From CAWGHZ01 sp963775315 (GTDB lineage: Bacteria > Pseudomonadota > Alphaproteobacteria > MPNO01 > DASWLB01): 64,000 nt of DNA. A program made the translations under genes and the position numbers. How positions within the stretch are numbered: position 1 is the first letter of the stretch; each line of letters starts with the position of its first letter. The notes under the pieces were generated by a model, which ran no database searches, was not told the DNA's origin, and saw only the letters and a list, made by a program, of their open reading frames with translations. The stretch is from NCBI GenBank assembly GCA_963775315.1, contig CAVZIN010000004.1, positions 186,001 through 250,000 of the forward strand, given 5' to 3'. Shown piece after piece: positions 8,784-18,485 of this stretch.

Positions 8784-9452
8784 ATGGCGGCGGCAGCGGA
8801 GCGACCCGAGGCGCACGAGGCCCACGGCCACGAGCATCGCGTGCGGCTGCGCCATGCCGGCAAGCGCTACTCGCGCTTCGTCGGGCTGATGAAGATCGTG
8901 CTGCCCTCGGTTGCGGCGGTGCTGGTGGCGCTGGTCGTCGCCTGGCCGCAGTTCCAGGATGTGCGCGAAGGGTTCCGCATCGAGATCGCCAAGCTGCAGA
9001 TGCCGTTCTCGGGTGGGCAGCACCTGGCCAACGCGCGCTTCACCGGCGTCGACAAGCGCAACCGCCCCTACACCGTCACCGCCGACTCCGCGGTCCAGAC
9101 CGACGAGCGGCCGGGGGTCGTCGATCTTGCCCATCCCAAGGCGGATATCACCCTGTCCAACGGGGCGTGGGTGGCCGCATCGGCGTCGCAGGGCACCTAC
9201 ACGAAGCGCGACGAGCTGCTGCGGCTCAACGGGCAGGTCGACCTGTTCCATGACACGGGATTCGAGATGCACACGCCGAGCGCGCTGGTCGACCTCAAGA
9301 ACGGCACTGCGGCCGGCGACCAGCCGGTGCAGGGGCACGGCCCGAGCGGGGCGCTGAACTCGGCCGGCTTCCGCATCTATGACGGCGGCAAGCGCATCCT
9401 GTTCACCGGCAAGGCGAGGCTGATCCTCCGGCCCGACGCCAATCGCGGATGA
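8784..9452 (+). CDS. lptC: LPS export protein LptC
   Basis: A 222-residue bitopic inner-membrane protein. A His-rich cytoplasmic tail (residues 1-35) is followed by one membrane helix (IVLPSVAAVLVALVVAWPQF) and a periplasmic beta-jellyroll with repeated strands such as YTVTADSAVQTDERPGVVDL. LptC takes lipopolysaccharide from the LptBFG extractor and hands it to LptA. Position decides the call: it lies between kdsD and lptA and overlaps the lptA start by ATGA. The sequence family is poorly conserved in alphaproteobacteria, so gene order carries weight. LptF and LptG are not in this window. Confidence 0.9.
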   Translation: MAAAAERPEAHEAHGHEHRVRLRHAGKRYSRFVGLMKIVLPSVAAVLVALVVAWPQFQDVREGFRIEIAKLQMPFSGGQHLANARFTGVDKRNRPYTVTADSAVQTDERPGVVDLAHPKADITLSNGAWVAASASQGTYTKRDELLRLNGQVDLFHDTGFEMHTPSALVDLKNGTAAGDQPVQGHGPSGALNSAGFRIYDGGKRILFTGKARLILRPDANRG

Positions 9453-10278
9453 TGCGGCTCCGCCCGGTCGTCGCCTGCGTCGCCGGACTGTTCGCGCTGG
9501 TCGCGTGCCGCGTCCCCGAGGCCGCCGCCCAGCTCGCCTTGCCGGGCGGCTCCTCCAAGCAGCCGATCGAGATCACCGCCGACAACGGCATCGAGTGGCA
9601 GCAGAACGCCCAGGCCTATGTCGCGCGCGGCCATGCCCGCGCCGCCCAGGGCAACTCGGCGGTGCTCGCCGACGTGCTGACCGCCACCTATGCCGGCGGC
9701 AAGGAGAAGGGGCAGGCGTCGAAGATCACCCGGATCGACGCCGACGGGCACGTGCGGCTGGTCTCGCCCAACGGCACCGCGACCGGCACCAAGGCGGCCT
9801 ATGACGTCGCCAAGGGCATCCTGGTGCTGACCGGCAGCCCCGTGCTGGTGACCTCGACCGACCGCATCACGGCGCGCGACTCGCTGGAATTCTGGCGTGA
9901 CCGCAACCTTCTGGTCGCGCGCGGCAACGCCCACGCCTTCCAGAAGGACGGGCGCGCGGTCGCCGCCGACGTGCTGACCGCCCATCTCGCCAAGGACGCG
10001 CATGGCCAGGACCGCATCACAAGGATCGACGCGTTCGACCATGTGATCGTGTCGACCCCGACCGAGATCGCCCGCGGCGACCGCGGCGTCTACGATCTGC
10101 AAACCGGTATCGCGACGTTAACCGGATCGGTTAAGATTACCAGGGGCGAGAACCAGCTCAACGGAGATCGGGCCGTCGTGGACCTCAAGACCGGGAAAAG
10201 CCGCCTTCTCAGCGCGCCGGGCCAGCCGGTGCGCGGCATCCTGGTGCCCGACGAGAAAAAGAAGAAGGGGACCGGCAA

Positions 10279-10282
<4 letters not shown>
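9449..10282 (+). CDS. lptA: LPS transport periplasmic protein LptA (OstA-like)
   Basis: A 277-residue periplasmic protein with an N-terminal signal peptide (RPVVACVAGLFALVA, cleavage near PEAAA). Two OstA-type beta-jellyroll repeats follow: PIEITADNGIEWQQNAQAYV with GHARAAQGNSAVLADVLTA, and later LTGSVKITRGENQLNGDRA with VVDLKTGKSRL. LptA subunits stack into the bridge that carries lipopolysaccharide to the outer membrane. It is longer than E. coli LptA (185), mostly through an extra central strand set, as is common in alphaproteobacteria. Two adjacent ATGs (9449 and 9452) could start it; the first overlaps the lptC stop. Its own stop overlaps the lptB GTG. Confidence 0.92.
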
Positions 10283-11070
<788 letters not shown>

Positions 11071-11101
11071 TTTGGCTAATCCCCTGTAGGACAACGAGAT
11101 A

Positions 11102-12640
11102 ATGGCAATCTCGCCACGGTTGGACCTGCGCCAGCAGCAGACGCTGGTCATGACTCCGCAGTTGCAGCAGGCGATCAAGCTGCTGCAAATGTCCAACCTG
11201 GAGCTGACCGATTTCGTCGAGGCGGAGCTGGAGCAGAACCCGCTGCTCGAGCGCGAGGACGGCGAATCCCCGCAGGAAGGGGCCGAGGGCGCCGAGCCCG
11301 CGGCCGACGCCGCGGCCGGAGACGGCGCCGACAACACCTTCGACGACGAGCCGCCGGAGCCCGACGCGGTCGATCTGTCCGCGGCCGAGGCCATGCCGGG
11401 CTCGGACGAAAACGGGCTCGACGCCGACTACGAGAACGAGTGGGACCGCGACGGCCCGGCCGCCTCCGACGGCGGGATGGACTCGAGCGCGAGCCAGTGG
11501 ACCGGCGGCGAGGGCGGCGAGGGCGACGCCGAGCGCACGCTCGCCGGCACGGTGAGCCTCCGCGACCACATCCTCGGCCAGATCAACGTCGACCTCGACG
11601 ATCCGGTCGACCGGTTGATCGCGCTGCATCTGCTCGAGCTGCTGGACGAGGCTGGCTACGTGCCGTCCGACCTCGCGACCGTCGCCTCCACCCTCAACTG
11701 CGCGGTCGAGCGGGTCGAGGCGACGCTCGCCCGGCTGCAGCAGTTCGACCCGTGCGGCGTGTTCGCCCGCGACCTGGCCGAGTGCCTTACGCTGCAGCTT
11801 CGCGATCGCGGACGGCTCGACGCGCCGATGCAGGCGCTGCTCGCCCATCTCGATCTGCTCGCGCGGCGCGACCTCGCCCAGCTCGTCCGGCTGTGCGGCG
11901 TCGCCCCCGACCGGCTCGCCCAGATGATCGGCGAGATCCGCACCCTCAATCCCAAGCCCGCCACCGCGTTCGACGCGGTCGAGACCCAGCCGGTGACGCC
12001 CGACGTCATCATGCGCCCGCGCCAGGGCGGCGGCTGGATCGTGGAGCTGAATGCCGACACGCTGCCGCGCGTGCTGGTCAACACGCGCTATTTCGCCGTT
12101 GTGTCCAAGCGGGCGCGCAATGCCTCCGAGAAGGAATACATCGTCGACCGGTTCCACTCGGCGAGCTGGCTGGTCAAGGCGCTGCACCAGCGGGCGCAGA
12201 CCATCCTCAAGGTCGCGACCCAGATCGTCGAGCAGCAGGACATGTTCTTCACCCAGGGCGTCGAGCAGCTCCGGCCGCTGACGCTGCGCGACGTCGCGAC
12301 CGTCGTGCAGGTGCACGAATTGACGGTCAGCCGCGTCACCAACAACAAGTACATCGCGACGCCGCGCGGCGTGTACGAGCTCCGCTACTTCTTCAATTCC
12401 GGCCTCAGCCACGGCGATGGCACCAACCTCCATTCGGCCGAGGCGATTCGCTTCCGCATCAAGACGCTGATCGACGCCGAGACGCCGGAGGACGTGCTGT
12501 CCGACGACCGGATCGTCGACGTCCTGCGCGACAAGGGCATCGACATCGCCCGGCGCACGGTGGCCAAGTATCGGGAATCCATGCGGATTCCGTCCTCCGT
12601 CCAACGCCGTCGCGACAAGTCCTTGCAACTGAGCGGCTAG
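11102..12640 (+). CDS. rpoN: RNA polymerase sigma-54 factor
   Basis: A 512-residue sigma-54. The N-terminal activator-interacting region I is present (LRQQQTLVMTPQLQQAIKLLQMSN), then an acidic low-complexity region II (residues about 55-130), the core-binding domain and the C-terminal DNA-binding domain. The RpoN box is recognisable near the C-terminus as ARRTVAKYRESMRIPSS. Sigma-54 directs enhancer-dependent transcription of nitrogen, carbon and surface genes. It follows lptB and is probably in the same unit. The 281 bp between it and ptsN contains no credible gene, although hpf/raiA often sits there. Confidence 0.98.
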   Translation: MAISPRLDLRQQQTLVMTPQLQQAIKLLQMSNLELTDFVEAELEQNPLLEREDGESPQEGAEGAEPAADAAAGDGADNTFDDEPPEPDAVDLSAAEAMPGSDENGLDADYENEWDRDGPAASDGGMDSSASQWTGGEGGEGDAERTLAGTVSLRDHILGQINVDLDDPVDRLIALHLLELLDEAGYVPSDLATVASTLNCAVERVEATLARLQQFDPCGVFARDLAECLTLQLRDRGRLDAPMQALLAHLDLLARRDLAQLVRLCGVAPDRLAQMIGEIRTLNPKPATAFDAVETQPVTPDVIMRPRQGGGWIVELNADTLPRVLVNTRYFAVVSKRARNASEKEYIVDRFHSASWLVKALHQRAQTILKVATQIVEQQDMFFTQGVEQLRPLTLRDVATVVQVHELTVSRVTNNKYIATPRGVYELRYFFNSGLSHGDGTNLHSAEAIRFRIKTLIDAETPEDVLSDDRIVDVLRDKGIDIARRTVAKYRESMRIPSSVQRRRDKSLQLSG

Positions 12641-12921
12641 ACACCAATTGAGAGGCGCGCGAGCCCCGACGGGATCGGGCGCGGCCGCGCAAGGTGTTGG
12701 AACATTAGGGTTTTCCCCTATCCCCGCACGCGCCTCGGGGCGCGCCGAAGAGGTGCCCGACGGGCCTGGGCCGAGCTTGACTCGCCCCCCCTCGGCGACT
12801 AGCTTCCCGGCCCCATCGGCAGGCGCCGTCCGCAAGCGGGGCCGGTCCGGTTCGTCGCAAGGCCGTTCGTGGCCTCGGCGCTCCGGCAAAATGTACCCGT
12901 GCGGGGGGTGAGGTGTTTGCC

Positions 12922-13386
12922 ATGCAGATCGCCGAGTTATTGTCGCCGCAGGCCGTCGTCCCGGTGCTGCACGCCACCAGCAAGAAGCAGGCGCTTCAGG
13001 AGCTGGCGCGGCTTGCCGCCGCCGAAACGGGCATGGCCGAGCGGGCCATCTTCGAGGTGCTGCTGGAGCGCGAGCGGCTCGGCACCACCGGTGTCGGGCG
13101 CGGCATCGCCATTCCACATGGCAAGCTGCCGGGGCTCGAGCGCATCCACGGGCTGTTCGCCCGGCTGGGGGCGCCGATTGATTTCGACGCGATCGACGAC
13201 CAGGACGTGGACCTCGTGTTCCTGCTGCTCGCGCCCGAGACCGCCGGCGCGGACCATTTGAAGGCGCTCGCCCGCGTCTCGCGCCTGCTCCGCGACAATG
13301 CCGGGTGCGAGAAGCTGCGCGCCGCCAAGGACGCCCGTGACCTCTACGCCCTCCTGACCGCCGAGCCCGCCTCCCACGCGGCGTAG
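12922..13386 (+). CDS. ptsN: PTS IIA-like nitrogen regulatory protein (EIIA-Ntr)
   Basis: A 154-residue EIIA-Ntr. The phosphorylated active-site His is in GRGIAIPHGKLPGLE (about residue 65), and the C-terminal half has the family segment DVDLVFLLLAPE...HLKALARVSRLL. It receives phosphate from EI-Ntr and NPr and tunes potassium uptake, nitrogen control and (p)ppGpp signalling rather than sugar import. I chose the ATG at 12922 because GAGG lies eight bases upstream; a GTG three codons earlier (12913) is possible. Its stop codon is part of a perfect hairpin shared with the convergent kinase gene. Confidence 0.95.
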   Translation: MQIAELLSPQAVVPVLHATSKKQALQELARLAAAETGMAERAIFEVLLERERLGTTGVGRGIAIPHGKLPGLERIHGLFARLGAPIDFDAIDDQDVDLVFLLLAPETAGADHLKALARVSRLLRDNAGCEKLRAAKDARDLYALLTAEPASHAA

Positions 13387-13405
13387 GGGCGGCTCCCGCC
13401 CCTAC
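13383..13405. terminator. Perfect hairpin between convergent ptsN and ABC1 kinase genes
   Basis: GTAGGGGCGG (13383-13392), a three-base loop CTC, and CCGCCCCTAC (13396-13405) form a 10-bp perfect stem. Both stop codons (TAG of ptsN at 13384-13386, TAG of the minus-strand gene at 13404-13402) lie inside the stem. No T-tract follows on either strand, so it may block readthrough or stabilise 3' ends rather than act as a classic terminator. Confidence 0.55.
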
Positions 13406-14808
13406 CGTCCGACCTTCCCGCTTTCCAGCGCGGCGGGGACGCCCGCCTTCTTGAGCGCGGCGGCCTGGCGCTTCGCGAGGGCCTGGGTGTCGAAGCCGCG
13501 GGTCAGCTCGTGGAACAGCCGGTGCCAGTTGATCTCGGCGGAGAGGTGCATGAACACCGAGCCGAGCCCGATCGCCGCACGGTCCATCAGCACGAACTCG
13601 CGCGGCGGCGTGACGCCGCCGAGCTCGTGCAGCTTGCGGTGGACACGCCCGCCGACCTCGGCGCCGTACATGCCCTCCTTGTCCTGGATCGGGCGGCGGC
13701 GGTTCTCGAGCAGCGGGCCGTACAGGAACTCGGCCCACATGTTCAGGATCTCGATCACCTCGTGCGACAGGTTCTTGAAGCCCCAGGTCTCGTAGGCATG
13801 CACGGCGAGGTCGCGGTCGCCCTTGTCGAGCGCGTTGTAGAGGTCGATCACCCCCTGCACGAACGCGGGTGGGAAGACGCGGATGCAGCCGAAATCGATC
13901 AGGTTGACGCTGCCGTCGGGCGTGACCGAGTAGTTGCCGAGGTGGGGGTCGCCGTGGATCACGCCATAGTTGTAGAAGGGCACGTACCAGGCGCGGAACA
14001 TGTTGTGGGCGACGCGGTTGCGGAACGCCTGCGGCGCGTCCTTGATCTCGGTGAGGCGCCGTCCCTCGAGCCACGTCATGGTGAGGAGCCGCCGGGTCGA
14101 CAGCGCCGGCACCGGCTCGGGCACGTGGACGCCCTTCTCCTTCGCCAGCATGTCGCGGTAGAGCGCCATGTGCTTCGCCTCGCGCTCGTAATCGAGCTCC
14201 TCGCGCAGCCGGTCGCCAATCTCGGCGTGGATCTGGCTGGGATCGATCGCCCTGTCGTAGCGGCGGTAGATGGCGAAGATCAGGCGGAGCTGGCGGAGGT
14301 CGGCCTCCACCGCCGATCCCATGTTCGGGTATTGCAGCTTGCAGGCGAGGGCGCGCCCGTCGCGCCCGGTCGCCTTGTGCACCTGACCGAGCGAGGCGGC
14401 GGCGGCGGCCTCTCGGGTAAAGGTCTTGAACTTCTTCTCCCAGTCGGGCCCCAGCTCGGCCGCCATGCGGCGGCGCACGAACAGCCAGCCCATCGCCGGC
14501 GCGTTGGACTGAAGCTGCGAGAGCTCGGCGGTGTACTCGGCGGGCAGCATGTCGGGCACGGTCGACATGATCTGCGCCACCTTCATCAGCGGGCCCTTGA
14601 GCCCGCCGAGCGCGGCGCGGAGGTCGGCGGCGTTCTTCTGCCGGTCGGCGGTCAGCCCGAGATAGCGCTCGCCGGCGAGCCGGGCGGCGAGGCCCCCGAC
14701 CGCGGTGCCGACCCGGGCGTAGCGGCCGATGCGGCCGCTGAACCTGTCGGAATCGGAATTGCCCGCTGGCCGGGCGGTGCGCGTACGGCGCGGGTCCTGG
14801 GCCGCCAC
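13402..14808 (-). CDS. ABC1/UbiB-family atypical kinase (AarF domain)
   Basis: A 468-residue member of the ABC1/ADCK/UbiB family. The family-specific N-terminal KxGQ-like segment appears as LMKVAQIMSTVPDMLP; the Ala-rich nucleotide loop is AAAAASLGQVHKA, the conserved Lys is in ALACKLQYP, the catalytic loop HGDPHLGNYSV, and the metal motif LIDFGCIRVFP. These proteins are linked to ubiquinone biosynthesis or lipid homeostasis. The C-terminal part (ENRRRPIQDKEG onward) is typical of the stand-alone alphaproteobacterial AarF group rather than of UbiB with C-terminal membrane helices. The GTG start at 14808 shares one base with the pepF stop, so the two form an operon. I avoid the name ubiB because the TM tail is missing. 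Confidence 0.88.
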   Translation of the reverse strand: MAAQDPRRTRTARPAGNSDSDRFSGRIGRYARVGTAVGGLAARLAGERYLGLTADRQKNAADLRAALGGLKGPLMKVAQIMSTVPDMLPAEYTAELSQLQSNAPAMGWLFVRRRMAAELGPDWEKKFKTFTREAAAAASLGQVHKATGRDGRALACKLQYPNMGSAVEADLRQLRLIFAIYRRYDRAIDPSQIHAEIGDRLREELDYEREAKHMALYRDMLAKEKGVHVPEPVPALSTRRLLTMTWLEGRRLTEIKDAPQAFRNRVAHNMFRAWYVPFYNYGVIHGDPHLGNYSVTPDGSVNLIDFGCIRVFPPAFVQGVIDLYNALDKGDRDLAVHAYETWGFKNLSHEVIEILNMWAEFLYGPLLENRRRPIQDKEGMYGAEVGGRVHRKLHELGGVTPPREFVLMDRAAIGLGSVFMHLSAEINWHRLFHELTRGFDTQALAKRQAAALKKAGVPAALESGKVGR

Positions 14809-16598
14809 TAGCCCAGCCGCTCCAGCTCGTCGATCAGCCCCTCGATCACGCCGAGCCCGCGCGACCAGAACGCCGGGTCCGACGCGTCCAGCCCGAACGG
14901 CGTCAGCAGCTCCTTGTGGCGCTTGGTGCCGCCGGCGCGCAGCATGTCGAGATATTTCTGCGCGAACCCGTCGTGCGCCTCCGCATAGAGGGAGTAGAGC
15001 GAGTTCACCAGGCAGTCGCCGAAGGCGTAGGCATAGACGTAGAAGGGCGAATGGATGAAGTGCGGAATGTAGGTCCAGAAGCTCCGATACTCGTCCTCGA
15101 AGCGGATGGCGGGGCCGAGCAACTCGTTCTGCACGTCGAGCCAGATCTCGCAAATCTCGTCGGCGGTGAGTTCGCCCTGGCGGCGCCGCTCGTGCACGCG
15201 CGATTCGAAATTGTAGAAGGCGACCTGGCGGATCACCGTGTTGATCATGTCCTCGACCTTCGAGGCGAGCATGACCTTGCGCTGCGCCGGGTTCGTCTCG
15301 GCGGCGAGCAGCGCGCGGAAGGTCAGCATTTCGCCGAACACCGAGGCGGTCTCGGCGAGCGTCAGCGGCGTCTGGGACATGAGCTGGCCGCGCCGCGCCG
15401 CCAGCACCTGGTGCACCCCGTGGCCCAGCTCGTGCGCCAGGGTCATCACGTCGCGCACGCGGCCCTGGTAGTTGAGCAGCAGATACGGGTGCGCGGACGG
15501 CACGGTCGGGTGGGCGAAGGCGCCCGACGCCTTGCCCGGGCGCGCCGGCGCGTCGATCCAGGAATTGTCGAAGAAGCGGCGGCCGATCTCCGCCATCTCC
15601 GGCGCGAAGCCGGCATAGGCGCCGAGAACGATGTCGCGCGCCCGCTCCCACGGCACGACGCGGTCCTCGCCCTCGGGCAGCGGCGCGTTGCGGTCCCAGT
15701 GGTCGAGCACGTCGCGCCCGAACCACTTCGCCTTCAACCTGTAATAACGGTGCGAGATGCGCGGGTAGGCGTCGTCCACCGCCGCGACCAGCGCGTCGAC
15801 CACCTCGTCCTCGACCAGGTTGCCGAGGTTGCGCGCCGATTGCGGGCGCGGATAGTGGCGCCAGCGGTCCTCGATCTCCTTGTCCTTGGCGAGGGTGTTG
15901 GTGATGTGGGCGAACAGCCGCAGGTTCTTGCCGAACACCTCGCCCAGCGCCTTGGCGGCGGCGCGGCGCTTCCTGGCGTCGGGCTCGGACATCAGATGCA
16001 GGGTCTCGGCGACGGTCAGCTCCTTGCCGTCGACGGTGAAGCGAAGCGCCGCCTCCGTCTCGTCGAACAGCCGCACCCATGCGCCCCGGCCGGCGACGAA
16101 CTTCTCGTGCAACAGCCGCTCGAGGTCCTCGGAAAGCTCGTGCGGGCGATAGGCGCGCACGTCGCGGAGCCACGGCGCGTAGCGCGCGAGAGCCGGGTCC
16201 TTCAGCCGCGTGGCGAGCGCCTCGTCCTCGATCTTGTTCAGCTCCAGCGTGAAGAAGATCAGCTCGGACGACACGGCGTTCACCCGCTCGTTCACGGTCT
16301 GGTAGAACCGGCCGATCTCCGCGCTCGAGACGTCGCCGGAATGGAGGAGGCCGGCGAAGCTCGAGAGGCGCGACAGCGTCTCGTCGATCGTCTCGAACCG
16401 GGCGATGGCTTCGGCGAGCGCGGCGCCGTCGAGGCCCGCCACCTTGCCGCGATAGGTGTCCCGGAACGCCGCCACCTCCTTCGCCACGCGGGCGAGGTCG
16501 GCCTCGATCGCCGGGCTCTGCGGCCCCGGGTAGAGGTCCGCAAGGTTCCACTCGGGCAGGCTGCCGAGATCGCGAGGCTTGGATGCGGACTTGGCCAT
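14808..16598 (-). CDS. pepF: Oligoendopeptidase F family M3 metallopeptidase
   Basis: A 596-residue zinc peptidase of family M3B. The catalytic HExxH is in TLAHELGHGVHQVLA and the third zinc ligand lies in FGEMLTF about 25 residues later. The N-terminal helical part (PEWNLADLYPG) is the usual start of PepF/M3 proteins, and length fits (about 600). It cleaves short cytosolic peptides. The chosen ATG at 16598-16596 follows CGAGGAGTCACCC; a longer frame to 16670 has no such site. It overlaps the downstream ABC1 kinase by one base and is divergent from the acyl-CoA ligase, 83 bp apart. Confidence 0.95.
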   Translation of the reverse strand: MAKSASKPRDLGSLPEWNLADLYPGPQSPAIEADLARVAKEVAAFRDTYRGKVAGLDGAALAEAIARFETIDETLSRLSSFAGLLHSGDVSSAEIGRFYQTVNERVNAVSSELIFFTLELNKIEDEALATRLKDPALARYAPWLRDVRAYRPHELSEDLERLLHEKFVAGRGAWVRLFDETEAALRFTVDGKELTVAETLHLMSEPDARKRRAAAKALGEVFGKNLRLFAHITNTLAKDKEIEDRWRHYPRPQSARNLGNLVEDEVVDALVAAVDDAYPRISHRYYRLKAKWFGRDVLDHWDRNAPLPEGEDRVVPWERARDIVLGAYAGFAPEMAEIGRRFFDNSWIDAPARPGKASGAFAHPTVPSAHPYLLLNYQGRVRDVMTLAHELGHGVHQVLAARRGQLMSQTPLTLAETASVFGEMLTFRALLAAETNPAQRKVMLASKVEDMINTVIRQVAFYNFESRVHERRRQGELTADEICEIWLDVQNELLGPAIRFEDEYRSFWTYIPHFIHSPFYVYAYAFGDCLVNSLYSLYAEAHDGFAQKYLDMLRAGGTKRHKELLTPFGLDASDPAFWSRGLGVIEGLIDELERLG

Positions 16599-16681
16599 GG
16601 GTGACTCCTCGTTCCTTGCGAGGATATAAGGAATCCGGCGCCCCGCGCCAACGCCGCAGCGCCCACGCACGAACGGAACCC

Positions 16682-18469
16682 ATGCCCGAGGATCCCTGGC
16701 CGAGTCTTCCCGCCCTGTTCTACGCCCGGGCGGCGCGGGAGGGCGACGTGCCCTTCCTGTGGGCGAAGACGGCGGGGGCGTTCCATCCGACGAGCTGGCG
16801 CGCGGCGGCGGTGAAGGCAGCGTCCCTGGCCCGCGCGCTCCGCACGCTCGGGGTCGAGCCGGGCGACCGGGTGGCGCTCGTCTCCGAGAACCGGCCGGAA
16901 TGGGCGATCGCCGACCTCGCCATCATGACGGCGGGCGCGATCACCGTGCCGGGCTACATCACCAACGGGCCGGACGAGCAGCGCCACCTGCTCGGCCATT
17001 CGGGGCCCAAGGGGGTGATCGTCTCCAACGCGACGCTGGCGCGCCGCCTCGCGCCGGCGCTTGCCGAGGCGACCGAGGCGGGATTCGCCGTGGTGATCGA
17101 CGACGAGGCGAGCTTCGCCTTGCCGCAACACATCGCGGTGCACCGCTGGGACGCGCTTCTCGCCGCGCACGAAGCCGCGCCGGAGGACGGGCAGGCGATG
17201 GCCGCGCCGCTCGCGCGCACCGAGACGGCGTGCCTGATCTACACCTCGGGCACAGGCGGGCGGCCGAAGGGGGTGATGCTGAGCCACGGCGCGGTGATCG
17301 CCAATTGCGAGGGCGCGCGTGCCGCGCTGCAGTCGATCCTTGCGGGGCGCGAACGCTTTCTCTGCTTCCTGCCGCTGTCGCACTCCTACGAGCACACGGC
17401 GGGCCAGTTCTTCCCGATCCTGATCGGCGCCGAGATTTTCTATTCCGATGCCGAGTCGCTGACCGTCGACCTGGTGCGCGTGCAGCCGACCATCATGACC
17501 GCGGTGCCCCGCCTCTATGAGGTGATGCACGACCGGATGCGGCGCGCGGTGGCGAAGAAGGGCGGGCTCTCGGCGCGGCTGTTCGGTCTCGCCGTCGCGC
17601 TCGGCACGCAGCGATACCGAAATGGGGGCCTCGGTCCGGGCGCGCGCTTCGCCGACCTCGCGTGCGAGCTTCTGGTAAGGCGCAAGGTGCGCAAGGGGTT
17701 CGGCGGGCGGCTCAAGGCGCTGGTCTCGGGCGGCGCGCCCCTCAACCCCGAGATCGGCGTGTTCTTCACCGCGCTCGGCCTTCGCATCCTCCAGGGCTAC
17801 GGGCAGACGGAATCCGCCCCGGTGATCAGCGTCAACCGGCCGGGCTCGAACCGGATGGACACGGTCGGCCCGCCGCTCGCGGGCGTCGAGCTCCGCATCG
17901 CCGACGATGGCGAGATTCTGGTCAAGGGCGAGCTCGTGATGCAGGGCTACTGGAACGACCCGGCGGCGACGGCGCAGGCCATCCGCGACGGGTGGCTCCA
18001 TACCGGCGACGTCGGCGTGGTCGACCCGGACGGGGCGCTCCGCATCACCGACCGGAAGAAGGACATCATCGTTCTGTCGGGCGGCGACAACGTGGCGCCG
18101 CAGCGGGTCGAGGGGTTCCTGACCCTGGAGCCCGAAATCGCGCAGGCGGTCGTCTATGGCGACAAGCGTCCGCATCTCGTGGCGCTGATCGCGCCGGACC
18201 ACGGCTTCGCCGCCGAGTGGGCGCGCGCCCATGGGCGCGATCCGTCGCCCGGCACGCTCTTCGAGGAGCCCGCGTTCCGCGAGGCCGTCGCCGCCGCGGT
18301 GGAGCGGGTGAACCGGACGCTCACCCCGATCGAGCGGGTGCGGCGCTTTGCGCTGACCGCGGAGGGGTTTACCATCGACAACGCGATGATGACGCCGACG
18401 CTCAAGCCGCGGCGCGCCGCTATCGTCGCGCGCTACGGCCCGGTGTTCGAGGGGCTCTATGGCGGCTGA
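16682..18469 (+). CDS. AMP-dependent long-chain fatty acid--CoA ligase
   Basis: A 595-residue adenylate-forming enzyme, best matching the FadD15-like long-chain acyl-CoA synthetases in length and layout. The P-loop is LIYTSGTGGRPKGVMLSH, the adenine-contacting motif GYGQTESAP, the ribose-binding Asp is in LHTGDVGVVDPDG, and the hinge is ITDRKKDIIVLSGGDNVAPQ. It activates a carboxylic acid to acyl-AMP and then acyl-CoA. The ATG at 16682 is preferred; an in-frame start farther upstream would overlap the divergent pepF gene. An SDR gene follows after 16 bp and is probably co-transcribed, suggesting linked fatty acid or secondary acyl metabolism. Confidence 0.92.
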   Translation: MPEDPWPSLPALFYARAAREGDVPFLWAKTAGAFHPTSWRAAAVKAASLARALRTLGVEPGDRVALVSENRPEWAIADLAIMTAGAITVPGYITNGPDEQRHLLGHSGPKGVIVSNATLARRLAPALAEATEAGFAVVIDDEASFALPQHIAVHRWDALLAAHEAAPEDGQAMAAPLARTETACLIYTSGTGGRPKGVMLSHGAVIANCEGARAALQSILAGRERFLCFLPLSHSYEHTAGQFFPILIGAEIFYSDAESLTVDLVRVQPTIMTAVPRLYEVMHDRMRRAVAKKGGLSARLFGLAVALGTQRYRNGGLGPGARFADLACELLVRRKVRKGFGGRLKALVSGGAPLNPEIGVFFTALGLRILQGYGQTESAPVISVNRPGSNRMDTVGPPLAGVELRIADDGEILVKGELVMQGYWNDPAATAQAIRDGWLHTGDVGVVDPDGALRITDRKKDIIVLSGGDNVAPQRVEGFLTLEPEIAQAVVYGDKRPHLVALIAPDHGFAAEWARAHGRDPSPGTLFEEPAFREAVAAAVERVNRTLTPIERVRRFALTAEGFTIDNAMMTPTLKPRRAAIVARYGPVFEGLYGG

Positions 18470-18485
18470 TGAAAGGGGAGACGCA

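Noticed and set aside
12648..12911. Small plus-strand frame between rpoN and ptsN
   Set aside because: Low-complexity Arg/Gly/Pro/Ser translation without a ribosome site or family resemblance; not the missing hpf.
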